A DNA stretch of 64,000 nt from Chloroflexota bacterium. GTDB lineage: Bacteria > Chloroflexota > Limnocylindria > Limnocylindrales > CSP1-4. This document shows, piece by piece, positions 25,022 through 33,692 of the stretch (positions within the stretch are counted from its first letter, which is position 1; every line of letters begins with the position of its first letter). Made by a program: the position numbers and the translations under genes. The notes below the pieces were generated by a model, which did not search any database, was not told the origin of the DNA, and was given only the letters and a program-made list of their open reading frames with translations. The stretch spans positions 1 through 64,000 of the forward strand of contig JACPOU010000004.1 in NCBI GenBank assembly GCA_016191345.1, given 5' to 3'.

Positions 25022-25476
25022 GCACGGAGGATCCGGGCGGTCGATCCGTCGCCCGGTCCGGGCGCCCGGCCACCACCGCCGCCGCTGCCGCCGCGTCGCC
25101 TCGCCGCCGCTCGTGGCTCGAGGTCCGCTGGCGGCAGTTCCGCAACGCGCCGCGCCCCGTCGCGCGCGCCGTCGGCGCGAACCTCGTCATCGCGAGCATT
25201 CTCGGCCTGCTGTACCTCGCCTACGACGTGGCGCTCGCCCGGGGCGCGGCGCTGCCGGGCGGCGACCTCCGGACGATGTTCGTGGCGATCGACATCCTCG
25301 TCGTGCTGCTGCTCGGGAGCCTCGTGACCTGGCTCATCGTGCCGCTGCCGCGTGGTTCCGGAGAGCGGGCGACCCGGACGGGGTGGAGCGCCGCGCTCGG
25401 GCTCTTCGCCGCGGTCCCGATCGCGTACCTCGTCCTGGTCGTCGAGAGCCAGATCCTCGCTCCGCTGCTCAGCTGA
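25018..25476 (+). CDS. Small membrane protein
   Basis: 152 residues, not recognised. A basic, Ala/Pro-rich cytoplasmic N-terminus of about 48 residues is followed by three predicted membrane helices (about 52-72, 85-108 and 122-148). The start overlaps the aminotransferase stop, so it belongs to that operon and could act as its membrane partner, which is inference only. Confidence 0.75.
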   Translation: MSTEDPGGRSVARSGRPATTAAAAAASPRRRSWLEVRWRQFRNAPRPVARAVGANLVIASILGLLYLAYDVALARGAALPGGDLRTMFVAIDILVVLLLGSLVTWLIVPLPRGSGERATRTGWSAALGLFAAVPIAYLVLVVESQILAPLLS

Positions 25477-25634
25477 CACGAGGGGCCGCCGGGGCAGGCG
25501 CGTGGTCGACGGCCCGCAGTGGCCCGCAGTCGCCTGGGGTGCGCGGGACCGTTGGCAGGCGGCTCCACAGGCGGTATCGTGTGCGCGTCCTCGCGGCACG
25601 GGACCGGATCCAGCAGGGGGTGCGTTCGACCTCG

Positions 25635-25970
25635 ATGGAAGAGACGCGACACGTCGCGCTGCCGAAGCTCTACGGCGCCCCCGCGTACGCGCGACCCCCG
25701 GCCGCGGTGGCCCACACCCAGCGACCCGCCGATCCGGACGACCTGCCCATCGTGGCGGAGATGACCGACGACGAGCGCACGCTCGCGGATCACCTCGTCG
25801 TGGCACGCCAGTCGAACCACGTCCCCGGGGCGGCGCTTTCGGGCACGGCGGCCGGCGCTGTCCGCCCGGCCGGCACGGCGACCGCGACCGCGGCCGGCCC
25901 GGGCTCGCTCCTGCCGCGGCCGTTCTCCATCCGCGGGTTCGCGGACCGCATCCGCCGCCCCCGGCCCTGA
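25635..25970 (+). CDS. Hypothetical protein
   Basis: 111 residues, not recognised. The first 65 residues look ordered and acidic (LPKLYGAPAYARPP, RPADPDDLPIVAEMTDDERTLADHL). The rest is an Ala/Gly/Thr-rich linker ending in a short basic motif (GFADRIRRPRP). It has no signal peptide or membrane helix. The ATG lacks a clear ribosome-binding site. It precedes the tRNA gene by 50 bases. Coding character is moderate. Confidence 0.5.
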   Translation: MEETRHVALPKLYGAPAYARPPAAVAHTQRPADPDDLPIVAEMTDDERTLADHLVVARQSNHVPGAALSGTAAGAVRPAGTATATAAGPGSLLPRPFSIRGFADRIRRPRP

Positions 25971-26009
25971 CGGGACGCCGCCGCGCACAGATGCGGTCGG
26001 GGCCCGGTG

Positions 26010-26015
26010 TACGAT
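26010..26015 (+). promoter_or_regulatory. -10 element of tRNA-Ile (TACGAT)
   Basis: TACGAT lies five bases before the mature 5' end of the tRNA and matches the TANNNT element seen before protein genes here, placing transcription start at or next to the tRNA 5' end. Confidence 0.45.
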
Positions 26016-26020
26016 CGGGC

Positions 26021-26096
26021 GGGGGAGTAGCTCAGCGGTGAGAGCAGCCGTCTTATACACGGCCGGTCCCTGGTTCGAATCCAGGCTCCCCTACCA
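26021..26096 (+). tRNA. tRNA-Ile, anticodon UAU
   Basis: A 76-base cloverleaf with encoded CCA. The acceptor stem is GGGGGAG/CTCCCCT (one G-U pair), the D stem GCTC/GAGC, the anticodon stem GCCGT/ACGGC with loop CTTATAC (26052-26058), a 5-base variable loop and the T stem CCTGG/CCAGG around TTCGAAT. The anticodon TAT is at 26054-26056 and reads AUA. Bacteria normally read AUA with a CAU tRNA modified by TilS, so a UAU tRNA is uncommon. Confidence 0.93.
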
Positions 26097-26116
26097 GGCC
26101 CAAGCCGCGACGACGG

Positions 26117-26878
26117 TCAGATCGCCTCGCGCACCTGGCGAAGGACCTGCTCGCGGCGATCGGCGTTGAAGGTCCGCTGCGGCGGCAGCGACGCCAGCCA
26201 GGCGCCGACCTGCTCGGGCCTGATATAGGCGCAGGTCGCGGAGCGCTCGACGGTCGGATCGAGCCCCACGACGGCGGCGTAGACCTTCACGACCTGCTCG
26301 TTGTCCTCGCCGGCGAACCAGACGCGGACCCGCTCGGCATCGCGCGTGGCGCGGATGAGCGGATGGTCCATGAGATGGGTGCGGCCATCGGCGAGGCGCA
26401 CCTCCCAGCTCCGCGGCCCGCGCGAGACGATCGCGCCGGCCGGCGGCAGCTCCTCGACGACCGCCGCCCCGAACGGGCCGATCACGAGCTCCGGGATGAC
26501 GCGGCTCCCGTCCGGCAGGCGGACCCGGGTGGCCACCGCATGGTCGTCCGCGATCGCCCGGGACGCCCGCACCGCCGGCGTCGGCCGGGCGCGCCGGGCG
26601 GCCGCCCGCTCGAAGGCGGACCCCACCCGCAGCAGCCCGGCGAACCCGAAGGCGGCCGGCGCGGCGAGCGCGAAGGCCCAGGCGAGCGCGCCGGCGACGA
26701 GCTGCGTCGTGCTGGCCCGGCCGGACGGCACCAGCCGGTCCAGCACCCCGCTCCCGAAGAGCATCCAGGCGAGCAGCGAGGCGCCCGCGACGAGGAACGT
26801 GCCCACGACCATGGCCCGGACGACGTCGAACCGGGACGGGAGGCCGGGGCGTGCGTGGTCGGAGACGATGACCTGCAT
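26117..26878 (-). CDS. Membrane protein with NERD-like domain
   Basis: 253 residues. Two membrane helices (about 17-42 and 56-80) precede a cytoplasmic domain of about 150 residues that recalls nuclease-related (NERD) domains: SRVIPELVIGPFGAAVVEELP, SWEVRLADGRTHLMDHPLIRATRDAERVRVWF, VYAAVVG and CAYIRPEQVGAWLASLP. The match is by motif flavour; catalytic residues are not certain, so nuclease activity is not claimed. It is convergent with the tRNA gene, 20 bases apart. Confidence 0.6.
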   Translation of the reverse strand: MQVIVSDHARPGLPSRFDVVRAMVVGTFLVAGASLLAWMLFGSGVLDRLVPSGRASTTQLVAGALAWAFALAAPAAFGFAGLLRVGSAFERAAARRARPTPAVRASRAIADDHAVATRVRLPDGSRVIPELVIGPFGAAVVEELPPAGAIVSRGPRSWEVRLADGRTHLMDHPLIRATRDAERVRVWFAGEDNEQVVKVYAAVVGLDPTVERSATCAYIRPEQVGAWLASLPPQRTFNADRREQVLRQVREAI

Positions 26879-27122
26879 GCGGTCATGGTGACCCGCGGGC
26901 TCGCGCGAGGGAATGGGTCGTTCGGGTGGGGGCGGGCCAGCCGACCGGACCAGCTGTCCCCCCGGACTCCACCAGACCCGACCGGCCGGCCCGGGGCGGC
27001 GCGGCAGCCGGGGCGGCGGGAGTCCGGGCCCGGGGTGACCCCCGTACCATTGCGCCGTCGGCAGGTCGACGCCGATGCTCCCCTCGACGACGGACGAGGT
27101 GCGTCCGAGCCGAGGTGATCGC

Positions 27123-28823
27123 GTGACCTTCGTGCGAGATCGCGAACGGGTCCGAGGGGTCCGGGAGCTGGTCGCGGCCGGCGCGGCCGCCCTGCTCCTG
27201 ATGCTCGCCCTCGGATTGCCGGTCCTCGGCGCCGCCATCGGTCCGACGAAGCTCGGGTCAGCGGAGGTCACGCCGCGTGCCGCGGACAGCGCGACCCCCA
27301 TCGCGTTCAGCGTCACCTACCGCAATGCCCACGACCTCCCGCCGGACTACGTCCGCGTGGCGGTCGCGGGTCGGACGATCGCGATGCAGGGCGCCGGCAC
27401 GAACTGGAAGGCGGGCGTCGTCTTCACGGTCACGTCGACCCTCCCGGCCGGCACACATGCCATCCGCTTCGAGGCACGCGACGACGAGCGGTTCACGGAC
27501 GCGCTCGAGGCGGGCACGATCACGATCGAGCAGGCGACGCTCCCTCCGACCCCGAGCCCGACCTCGACGGCGACCCCACCTCCGACGCCAGCCCCGACGG
27601 TGCCGCCGACATCGGCGCCCACGCGGACGCCGGCCCCGACGGCCGGGTCAGGGACGACCACGGGCGGCGGCACCGGCGGCGGCATGACCGGCGCCGGCAC
27701 GACCGGTAGCGCGGGCGGCGGCACGACCGGCGGCACGACCGGCGGCACGACCGGTGCCGGCGCCTCCCAGGCCCCGGCCGGTGGCGGCTCGGGCGCCCCG
27801 ACGCAGACGGACGGAACGACTGGCGGCGGCACGACGACCGGCGGTGCGACGAGCGGGTCCGGCAGCGGTGGCGACAGCGGCGCCGGCGGAACGGGCGGCG
27901 GAGTGTTCCCCGGCGGCGACGGCGCCTACGACGCCGGCACCACGGCCCCGGCCGGCGACTCGAGGCCGGATCCCGTCGGTGGACATCGGGCCAGCGAGAG
28001 CCTCAGCGACGACAGCGCCTTCGAGGCTGTCCAGGGCGGCGGGAGCTGGATCGGCCGTCCCGACGGCACGGGCGCCATGGGCGGTGCCTCCGGACCGGGC
28101 AACGCGCCGGCCGTGCCCGGCAATCCGGCGGATGGCGTGAGGGCCTGGCTCCGGAGCTCGTTCGACGGCGGCATGGCTGCCCTCGGCCTCGCCGGCCCCG
28201 GCGCGCTGCCCACCGTGCCCGCGGTCATCGGGGCGACCCTCGCGGTCACGACGTGGATGGCCTTCATGCTCTTCAGCAGGCGGCGCCGCGACAGCGATCC
28301 TCCGGCGCCGGACGCGGTGCTCCAGGCCGCCGCCGCGACCGGCCTCGCGATCAACGCCGCTCCGGGTCCCGTGGCCGCGCCGTTCGATCCGGAGAGCCTC
28401 ATGCCGCGCTGGCGCCGCCCATCGCTGATGGAGGCACGCAAGGTCGACCCGGTTCGCGCCCCGGCACCGGAGCGTCCCCGCCTCTCGTTCACCAGGGCTG
28501 ACGGCCTCGCCGGCACGGGCGCGGGGCAGGAGCGGCGGGTCGTGCGCTACGCCGTCATTCCGCTCCTCGACCGGCCCGACGAGATCCAGGCCACGCGCAT
28601 CGGCGAGCTCGTCGCCGGCGACGAGGTCCAGCTGGAGCAGCGCGCCGGGGCCTACTGCCTGGTCCTCTGCCCGGACGGGCGGCGTGGCTGGATCCACCGG
28701 ACGACCCTCGGCGACGTGGTGCCGAGCCACGGTGCCGGCAGCAGCCTGGCCTCCGCCGACGACTCGATGCCAGAGGCCGAGAACGCCCTGGCCGCGCTCC
28801 TCACGGCCCGCGGCCTGCGCTAG
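27123..28823 (+). CDS. Stalked membrane protein with C-terminal SH3 domain
   Basis: 566 residues from a GTG at 27123, preceded by GAGGTGAT. An N-terminal hydrophobic segment (about 17-40) is followed by an Ig-like domain of about 100 residues (SAEVTPRAADSATPIAFSVTYR to ITIEQ), a long Pro/Thr then Gly/Thr-rich stalk (about 145-350), one membrane helix (about 377-398, ending FSRRRRD) and a C-terminal bacterial SH3-like domain (VAGDEVQLEQRAGAYCLVLC, DGRRGWIHRTTLG). By this topology the SH3-like domain would face the cytoplasm. Function unknown. Its stop overlaps the methyltransferase stop by four bases (CTAG). Confidence 0.7.
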   Translation: MTFVRDRERVRGVRELVAAGAAALLLMLALGLPVLGAAIGPTKLGSAEVTPRAADSATPIAFSVTYRNAHDLPPDYVRVAVAGRTIAMQGAGTNWKAGVVFTVTSTLPAGTHAIRFEARDDERFTDALEAGTITIEQATLPPTPSPTSTATPPPTPAPTVPPTSAPTRTPAPTAGSGTTTGGGTGGGMTGAGTTGSAGGGTTGGTTGGTTGAGASQAPAGGGSGAPTQTDGTTGGGTTTGGATSGSGSGGDSGAGGTGGGVFPGGDGAYDAGTTAPAGDSRPDPVGGHRASESLSDDSAFEAVQGGGSWIGRPDGTGAMGGASGPGNAPAVPGNPADGVRAWLRSSFDGGMAALGLAGPGALPTVPAVIGATLAVTTWMAFMLFSRRRRDSDPPAPDAVLQAAAATGLAINAAPGPVAAPFDPESLMPRWRRPSLMEARKVDPVRAPAPERPRLSFTRADGLAGTGAGQERRVVRYAVIPLLDRPDEIQATRIGELVAGDEVQLEQRAGAYCLVLCPDGRRGWIHRTTLGDVVPSHGAGSSLASADDSMPEAENALAALLTARGLR

Positions 28824-29788
28824 GCGGCGTCCCCCGCAGGCTCCCCGGAGTCGCCGCGCCGCCGGCGGGCCGGCTTCGCCGGGTCCTTCCGCAGCACCAG
28901 GATGTGCTGATGGCTGATGTTCGGGACGAACACGTTCGGGTAGCCGTATGGCCGCAGCCTCGTTCCCGCCTGGTACCAGATGACGTCGCCCTTCGGGACG
29001 AGCCCCACGCCTGATCCGCGCGCCGCGAGGTCGGCGCCGGTGAACCGGTAGACGCCGTCCTGGTAGGCGTCCCGGACGATGAGCGCGGCATAGCGGCCCG
29101 GCCGCAGGACGCGATGGAGCTCCGCCAGGATGCCCGTCATCGCGTCGAGAAACGCCCCGTAGTCGGCGGCGTTCGCGAGGTCCGCGGCGTCCTCCGTCAC
29201 CATCGCGTAGTCGGTCCGGCGATTCCGGAACGTCTCGGCCAGGGCCCCGCCCGACATCGTCATCGGCATCTGGACGTTGTAGGGCGGATCCGTCGCCACG
29301 AAGTCGATGCTGGCGTCGGCGATCTCGCGGAGCCGGACCCGGGCATCGCCGACGCGCAGCTCGCAGCCGGACGGATCGAAGGGTCGTGGTCCGCCGGGAT
29401 CCTGAGGCCCGAGGTCCACGAGGACCGGACCGGCGCCGTCGCGTTCGGCAGCCGCCCGGGCGACCACGCCGGCATAGACCTCCGCCCATCGCGGCGCGAG
29501 CTCGATGCCGATGGCCCGCCGCGGACCCCGCGCGATGGCCGCACCGAGGAGCGTCCCGCCCACGCCCGCGAAGGGATCGAGGACCTGCTCGCCGGATTTC
29601 GTGAAGAACTCGATGAGGCGGGCCATGAGGCGCGGCGGCTTGTTCGCCCCGTGCGCCCGCCGGGCGGCGTGGCCGAGCTCTGACGGGTAGGCGGTCGTCC
29701 AGAGCGACTTCGTGAAGTAGAGCCACTCCTCGCCGGTCAGCTCGTTGAGCTGGTTGCGCGGATGGGGGGCGCGGCGGGGCTCGACCAC
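28820..29788 (-). CDS. Orphan DNA methyltransferase (N6-adenine/N4-cytosine type)
   Basis: 322 residues. SAM-binding motif I is DPFAGVGGTL (from Asp71) and the catalytic motif IV is TDPPYN (from Asp167), with FTKSGEQVLDPF and RVLRPGRYAALIVRDAY as flanking blocks. Motif I precedes motif IV. It methylates an exocyclic amine in DNA. No restriction endonuclease, specificity subunit or other defence gene is adjacent, so a regulatory or solitary methylase is likely. The GTG start has a TAGGCT element six bases upstream. The gene is divergent from the LuxR regulator. Confidence 0.85.
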   Translation of the reverse strand: MVEPRRAPHPRNQLNELTGEEWLYFTKSLWTTAYPSELGHAARRAHGANKPPRLMARLIEFFTKSGEQVLDPFAGVGGTLLGAAIARGPRRAIGIELAPRWAEVYAGVVARAAAERDGAGPVLVDLGPQDPGGPRPFDPSGCELRVGDARVRLREIADASIDFVATDPPYNVQMPMTMSGGALAETFRNRRTDYAMVTEDAADLANAADYGAFLDAMTGILAELHRVLRPGRYAALIVRDAYQDGVYRFTGADLAARGSGVGLVPKGDVIWYQAGTRLRPYGYPNVFVPNISHQHILVLRKDPAKPARRRRGDSGEPAGDAA

Positions 29789-29794
29789 GACGCC

Positions 29795-29800
29795 AGCCTA
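29795..29800 (-). promoter_or_regulatory. Leaderless-type -10 element (TAGGCT, minus strand)
   Basis: On the minus strand TAGGCT ends six bases before the GTG of the DNA methyltransferase gene at 29788. Confidence 0.5.
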
Positions 29801-29848
29801 CGCGACGCGCGCGGCCGGGGTGCGCGCGAGGTGTGGCAGGATGCGGGC

Positions 29849-32800
29849 ATGCCGCCGTCATTGCGCAGCGAACGCTTCGTGGGCCGCGAGCGCGAGATCG
29901 CCCGAATCGCCATGGCGCTCGAGGCGACCTCGATCGGGCAGAGCCGGCGGATCCTCCTGTCGGGTCCGGGCGGCAGCGGCGTGAGCCGCCTGCTCGACGA
30001 GAGCGTCGCCCGCATCGCCCGCCTTCCCGAGCCCTTCACGGTCCTCCGCCTGCGCGCGGTGGCCGGGCGCTCCGCCGAGCCCTACGCCCCCGTGCTCGAC
30101 GGCCTCCGCCCCTACCTCGCGTCCCTGGGCGACCGCGAGCGGACACGCGTGCTGGGGCCGGTCGCCGAGGCGATCGCCCCGTTCCTGCCGGAGGAGGTCG
30201 CGCCCGTCGCCCCGGATCCGTCGATCCAGCGCCTGCGCGTCGGAGCCGACCGGCGCGCCGCGTGGCTCGCGGAAGGCGTCCTCGGCGTCCTGGAGCGGGC
30301 CGGCGAGCGCCGGCCGGTGCTGCTGATCCTCGAGGACCTCCACCTCGCCGACGCCGCGACCCGGGCTCTCGCGGTGTTCCTCGCCCGGGTCGCCAGGCCA
30401 TCGCGGGTCTGCATCCTCGTCACGTACGGGACCGACCGCCTCGTCCGCGGCGACGGCCTCCACGCCGACCTGGCCGCGATCGCGGACGCCGCGGAGCCAC
30501 CGGACCGGCTGGAGCTTGGCCCCCTGCGACGCGACGAGCTCGCCGATCTCGTGGCCGGGATCGAGGGCGAGCGGCCCACGGCCTCCGTGCTCCTCCTCGC
30601 CGCGGAGCGGTCGGGCGGTAACCCGCTCCTGGCGGAGGAGGTCCTCGCGGCGCGCCGCGAGCTGGCCGGCGTCTCCCTCGGGTCGTCGCTCGGCTCGTCG
30701 CTCGATGAGCTCGTGGCCGCGCGCCTCGCCCTTCGATCGCCGGAGTGCCGACGAACGCTTCGACTGCTCGCCCTTGCCGAGGAACCGTTGTCGCGGGAGG
30801 CCCTCCAGCGCGTGTCAGACGCCTTCGAGGTGGGGGCCGCCGGCCCCCCGCCGCGCTCGGCCACGGGACCCCGCCGCGGGGCCGACGGCCTGGACGCGGA
30901 CCTCCGGGCCGGCCTCGAGGAGGGCCTCGCGGCGGGGTTCGTCGAGGAGCGGCCGGACGGGGCGGTCGAGATCCGCCACGAGCTCGTTGCCCGCGCCATC
31001 GCCGTCGACCTCCTGCCCCTCCAGCGTCGCCGCTACCACCTCGCCTTCGCCACCGCGCTCGCCGGCCGGCCGGCTGCCCGCGCCCGGCACTGGCTGGCGG
31101 CGCACGAGACGACTGCCGCTCGCGAGGCGCTCCTGGAGGCGGCGGCCGAAGCGGAGCGCCGGGGCGCGGCATCGGACCAGCTCGTCCTCCTGGAACAGGC
31201 GATGGACCTGGGCGCCGCCGAGGTCGGGGACCGGGCGGTCACCGGGCAGCTGCTGCTCGAGACCGCGGACGTCGCCCTTGCCGCGGGGCGCACGGACCGC
31301 GCGCTCGCCTATCTCGAGGCCGCCGCGGCACGGTTCGGCGAGCGCGAGGACCGGGCCCGTCTCGCCGGCCTTCACGATCGGCTGGGGCGGGTGGCACGAT
31401 TGCTGGGCCACCATGACCGCGCGCTCGCGGAGCACCGGCGCGCGGTCTCGATGACTCCAGCCGCGCCGAGCCTTCTCCGCGCTACGGTCCTCGGGTCGCT
31501 CGCCCAGACGCTGATGCTCCTCGGCAAGTTCGCCGAGGCCGAGTCCATGGCCCGGAGCGCGATCGATGTCGCGCGAAGGGTCGGCGCGGCGGCCCTCACC
31601 GCGGAAGGCCACGCCACCTGCACCCTCGGGATCGCGCTCGCGTGGAGCGCGGCCCCGGCCGAGGCCATCGTCCTCCTGGAGCGGGCACGCGCCGTCGCAG
31701 CCGAGGTCGGCGACGCCGACGACTGGTTCCGGGCCACGCTCAACCTGACCACGGCGCTGACCCTGCTCCATCGCGGCGAGGAGGCCATCGACGTCACGAT
31801 GGACGCGATTGCGCGCGCCCGCCGCGACGGTGTCGAGGCGGTCTACGGCAATGCCCTTCGCGGCAATGTCGCCGAGGCACTCTTCCTGACCGGCCGCTGG
31901 GCCGAGGCGCGGGAGGCGATCCGCCGGGCCCTGGAGTGGAGCCCCGCGGTGGACGCCTTCGCCGACGCCGCGATCACCGCCGCCGTCCTCGAGGTGGAGA
32001 CGTCATCCGGGGAGCGCGCCGCGCGACTCCTTGGCCGCCGACTCCTGGACCTCGATGCGCTCGATCCGCAATCCGTCGTCCCGGCCAGCCGTGCGGCGGC
32101 CTCGTTCGCGCTGTGGCGGGGCGACCTCGGTGATGCCGGCCGCGCCGCGGAGCTTGGCTGGTCCATGGTTCGCGAATCGGAGGACTGGGTCCTGGCCGCC
32201 CGGATGGCGGCGACCTGTCTGGAGGTCCAGGCCGCGATCGTCGCCGACGCGCAGGAGCGGCGCGCCTTCGCCGAGCTCGCCTCGGCCCGCGAGCGGGCCC
32301 AGCAGACGCTTGCCGAGGCCGAGGCGATCCTGCGATCGAGCGGGGTCCCGGCAGGCGCCGACAGCCGCGGCGAGGCCCAGGCGCACGTCGCGACCGCGCG
32401 CGCCTTCGCGGCCCGGATCGAGGGTCACGATGCGCCGGCGGCCTGGGCGCGGATCGCCGAGGCCTGGGAGACCGTCGGCGACCCCTACCAGGTCGCCCGG
32501 GCGCGCTGGCGCCAGGCCGAATCGGCCCTTCCGGCAAGCGACGCACGGCAGGGTCGGGCGGCGGCCCGCGGGCCCTTGCTGGAGGCGGTCCGGATCGCCC
32601 GGGAGCTGGGGGCGGGGCCGCTGCTGCGGGCCCTCGAGGACCTCGCCGGTCGCGCTCTCATCAGCCTGCCTCCGGTGCCGGCCGGCCTGTCGATGCCGAC
32701 ACCGGAGCCGTCCCGCGGCGACGCCGCCTCCGGCCTCGGCCGGACCGGGTCGATGACCGACGATCGTGCGCTGCTGCCCGGCGAGCCGCCGATGACGGCG

Positions 32801-33142
32801 ACGGGGATCCCATCGGCGGCCGCGGCGGATGGGACGCCTCGGTCCAACGGGCACCTCGTCGATGGCGAGGCGCCCGCCGGGGGTCGTATCGCCGCCGCGT
32901 TCGTCGGCCCACCACGCGAGCGCCCGAGCGCGGCCTTCGGGCTCTCCAACCGGGAGCGCGAAGTGCTCGGCCTCATCGTGAAGGGCCGGACGAATCGTGA
33001 GATCGGGGAGCGACTCTTCATCAGCCAGAAGACGGTCGGCGTCCACGTCGGGAACATCCTGTCGAAGCTGGGGGTCTCCGGCCGGGTCGAAGCGGCGATG
33101 CTCGCGGTGCGCCTGGAGCTCGTGCCCGCCCAGGTCGGGTGA
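29849..33142 (+). CDS. Large LuxR-family regulator with AAA and TPR regions
   Basis: 1097 residues. It opens with the ATPase-type SERFVGREREIARI, then a P-loop position reading SGPGGSGVSR (39-47) in which Walker A Lys is replaced by Val45; Walker B is intact (VLLILEDLHLADA, around 160). A long alpha-helical TPR-like region follows (about 400-900). The C-terminal LuxR helix-turn-helix begins near 1031 (LSNREREVLGLIVKGRTNREIGERLFISQKTVGVH). This is the LAL/MalT layout, in which a ligand and ATP normally trigger oligomerisation. Loss of the lysine suggests altered nucleotide control. Targets are unknown. Confidence 0.88.
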   Translation: MPPSLRSERFVGREREIARIAMALEATSIGQSRRILLSGPGGSGVSRLLDESVARIARLPEPFTVLRLRAVAGRSAEPYAPVLDGLRPYLASLGDRERTRVLGPVAEAIAPFLPEEVAPVAPDPSIQRLRVGADRRAAWLAEGVLGVLERAGERRPVLLILEDLHLADAATRALAVFLARVARPSRVCILVTYGTDRLVRGDGLHADLAAIADAAEPPDRLELGPLRRDELADLVAGIEGERPTASVLLLAAERSGGNPLLAEEVLAARRELAGVSLGSSLGSSLDELVAARLALRSPECRRTLRLLALAEEPLSREALQRVSDAFEVGAAGPPPRSATGPRRGADGLDADLRAGLEEGLAAGFVEERPDGAVEIRHELVARAIAVDLLPLQRRRYHLAFATALAGRPAARARHWLAAHETTAAREALLEAAAEAERRGAASDQLVLLEQAMDLGAAEVGDRAVTGQLLLETADVALAAGRTDRALAYLEAAAARFGEREDRARLAGLHDRLGRVARLLGHHDRALAEHRRAVSMTPAAPSLLRATVLGSLAQTLMLLGKFAEAESMARSAIDVARRVGAAALTAEGHATCTLGIALAWSAAPAEAIVLLERARAVAAEVGDADDWFRATLNLTTALTLLHRGEEAIDVTMDAIARARRDGVEAVYGNALRGNVAEALFLTGRWAEAREAIRRALEWSPAVDAFADAAITAAVLEVETSSGERAARLLGRRLLDLDALDPQSVVPASRAAASFALWRGDLGDAGRAAELGWSMVRESEDWVLAARMAATCLEVQAAIVADAQERRAFAELASARERAQQTLAEAEAILRSSGVPAGADSRGEAQAHVATARAFAARIEGHDAPAAWARIAEAWETVGDPYQVARARWRQAESALPASDARQGRAAARGPLLEAVRIARELGAGPLLRALEDLAGRALISLPPVPAGLSMPTPEPSRGDAASGLGRTGSMTDDRALLPGEPPMTATGIPSAAAADGTPRSNGHLVDGEAPAGGRIAAAFVGPPRERPSAAFGLSNREREVLGLIVKGRTNREIGERLFISQKTVGVHVGNILSKLGVSGRVEAAMLAVRLELVPAQVG

Positions 33143-33196
33143 GGTGTCCCCGGGCCGGCTCGGCCGTGGCGGCCGGCGGACCCGGGCCGGACATGG

Positions 33197-33228
33197 AACG
33201 AGACCCGGAGGAGGGTCCGGGTCTCGTT
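33197..33228 (+). terminator. Rho-independent terminator of the LuxR gene
   Basis: A 13-bp perfect stem, AACGAGACCCGGA with its complement, around a GGAGGG loop and followed by CTTCGG, 55 bases after the stop codon. Confidence 0.85.
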
Positions 33229-33289
33229 CTTCGGTGGTGCTGTGCCGGCAGGAGGGTGCCGGCTCAGGCTCGATGTCGTGGGTCGGGTC

Positions 33290-33388
33290 CTAGGACCAGC
33301 GCCGCATCGCCGCTTCGACGAGGGCGATCGCGGCGAGCGGCGAGATCGCCAGCGCGAACTGCCAGGCCCGCTGCATCCGGTGCTTCAT
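33290..33388 (-). CDS. 32-residue single-helix membrane microprotein
   Basis: A very short open frame encodes a basic N-terminus (MKHRMQRAW), a 17-residue hydrophobic helix (FALAISPLAAIALVEAA) and a basic end (MRRWS). AGGAG lies eight bases upstream of the ATG, a good ribosome-binding site in an otherwise gene-free stretch of about 550 bases. Such proteins often regulate membrane complexes; no specific function is claimed. Conservation would be needed to confirm it. Confidence 0.5.
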   Translation of the reverse strand: MKHRMQRAWQFALAISPLAAIALVEAAMRRWS

Positions 33389-33692
33389 GTGTGGCACTCC
33401 TGGAGCTTGAGGATGATGGCCGAACCGGTTTCCACCGGGGGACCCATCCTGCGAACCCCGAGGCGTGCCCTCAATCCGGCAGTAGTACTGGGCGGGCATG
33501 GGACCTTCGGGCCATCCGGGCGGCTCCCGGACCGCACCGAACCGACCTCGACTCGACCCTGCCATGCCAAACCCGGCAGGCTGAACGCTAGCGGCGAGCG
33601 CTTAGCTGCCAGTTACGTGGTGCCGGCAGGCACCGAATCCGGGGCTTCCCCGGCCGCCGGCGCGCGATTCGAATCGCGGTACGCTGCCAGCC
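33389..33692. other. 304-bp intergenic region
   Basis: No gene is seen. Small hairpins occur (for example GGTGCC-GGCA-GGCACC near 33621-33636) but no riboswitch could be recognised. The right end carries the promoter of the AlaX gene. Confidence 0.4.
33680..33685 (+). promoter_or_regulatory. Leaderless-type -10 element (TACGCT)
   Basis: TACGCT ends seven bases before the ATG at 33693 of the alanyl-tRNA editing gene. Confidence 0.5.

Noticed and set aside
28820..29788. Restriction-modification or phage-defence system around the methyltransferase
   Set aside because: No endonuclease, helicase or specificity gene in the neighbouring 5 kb on either side.
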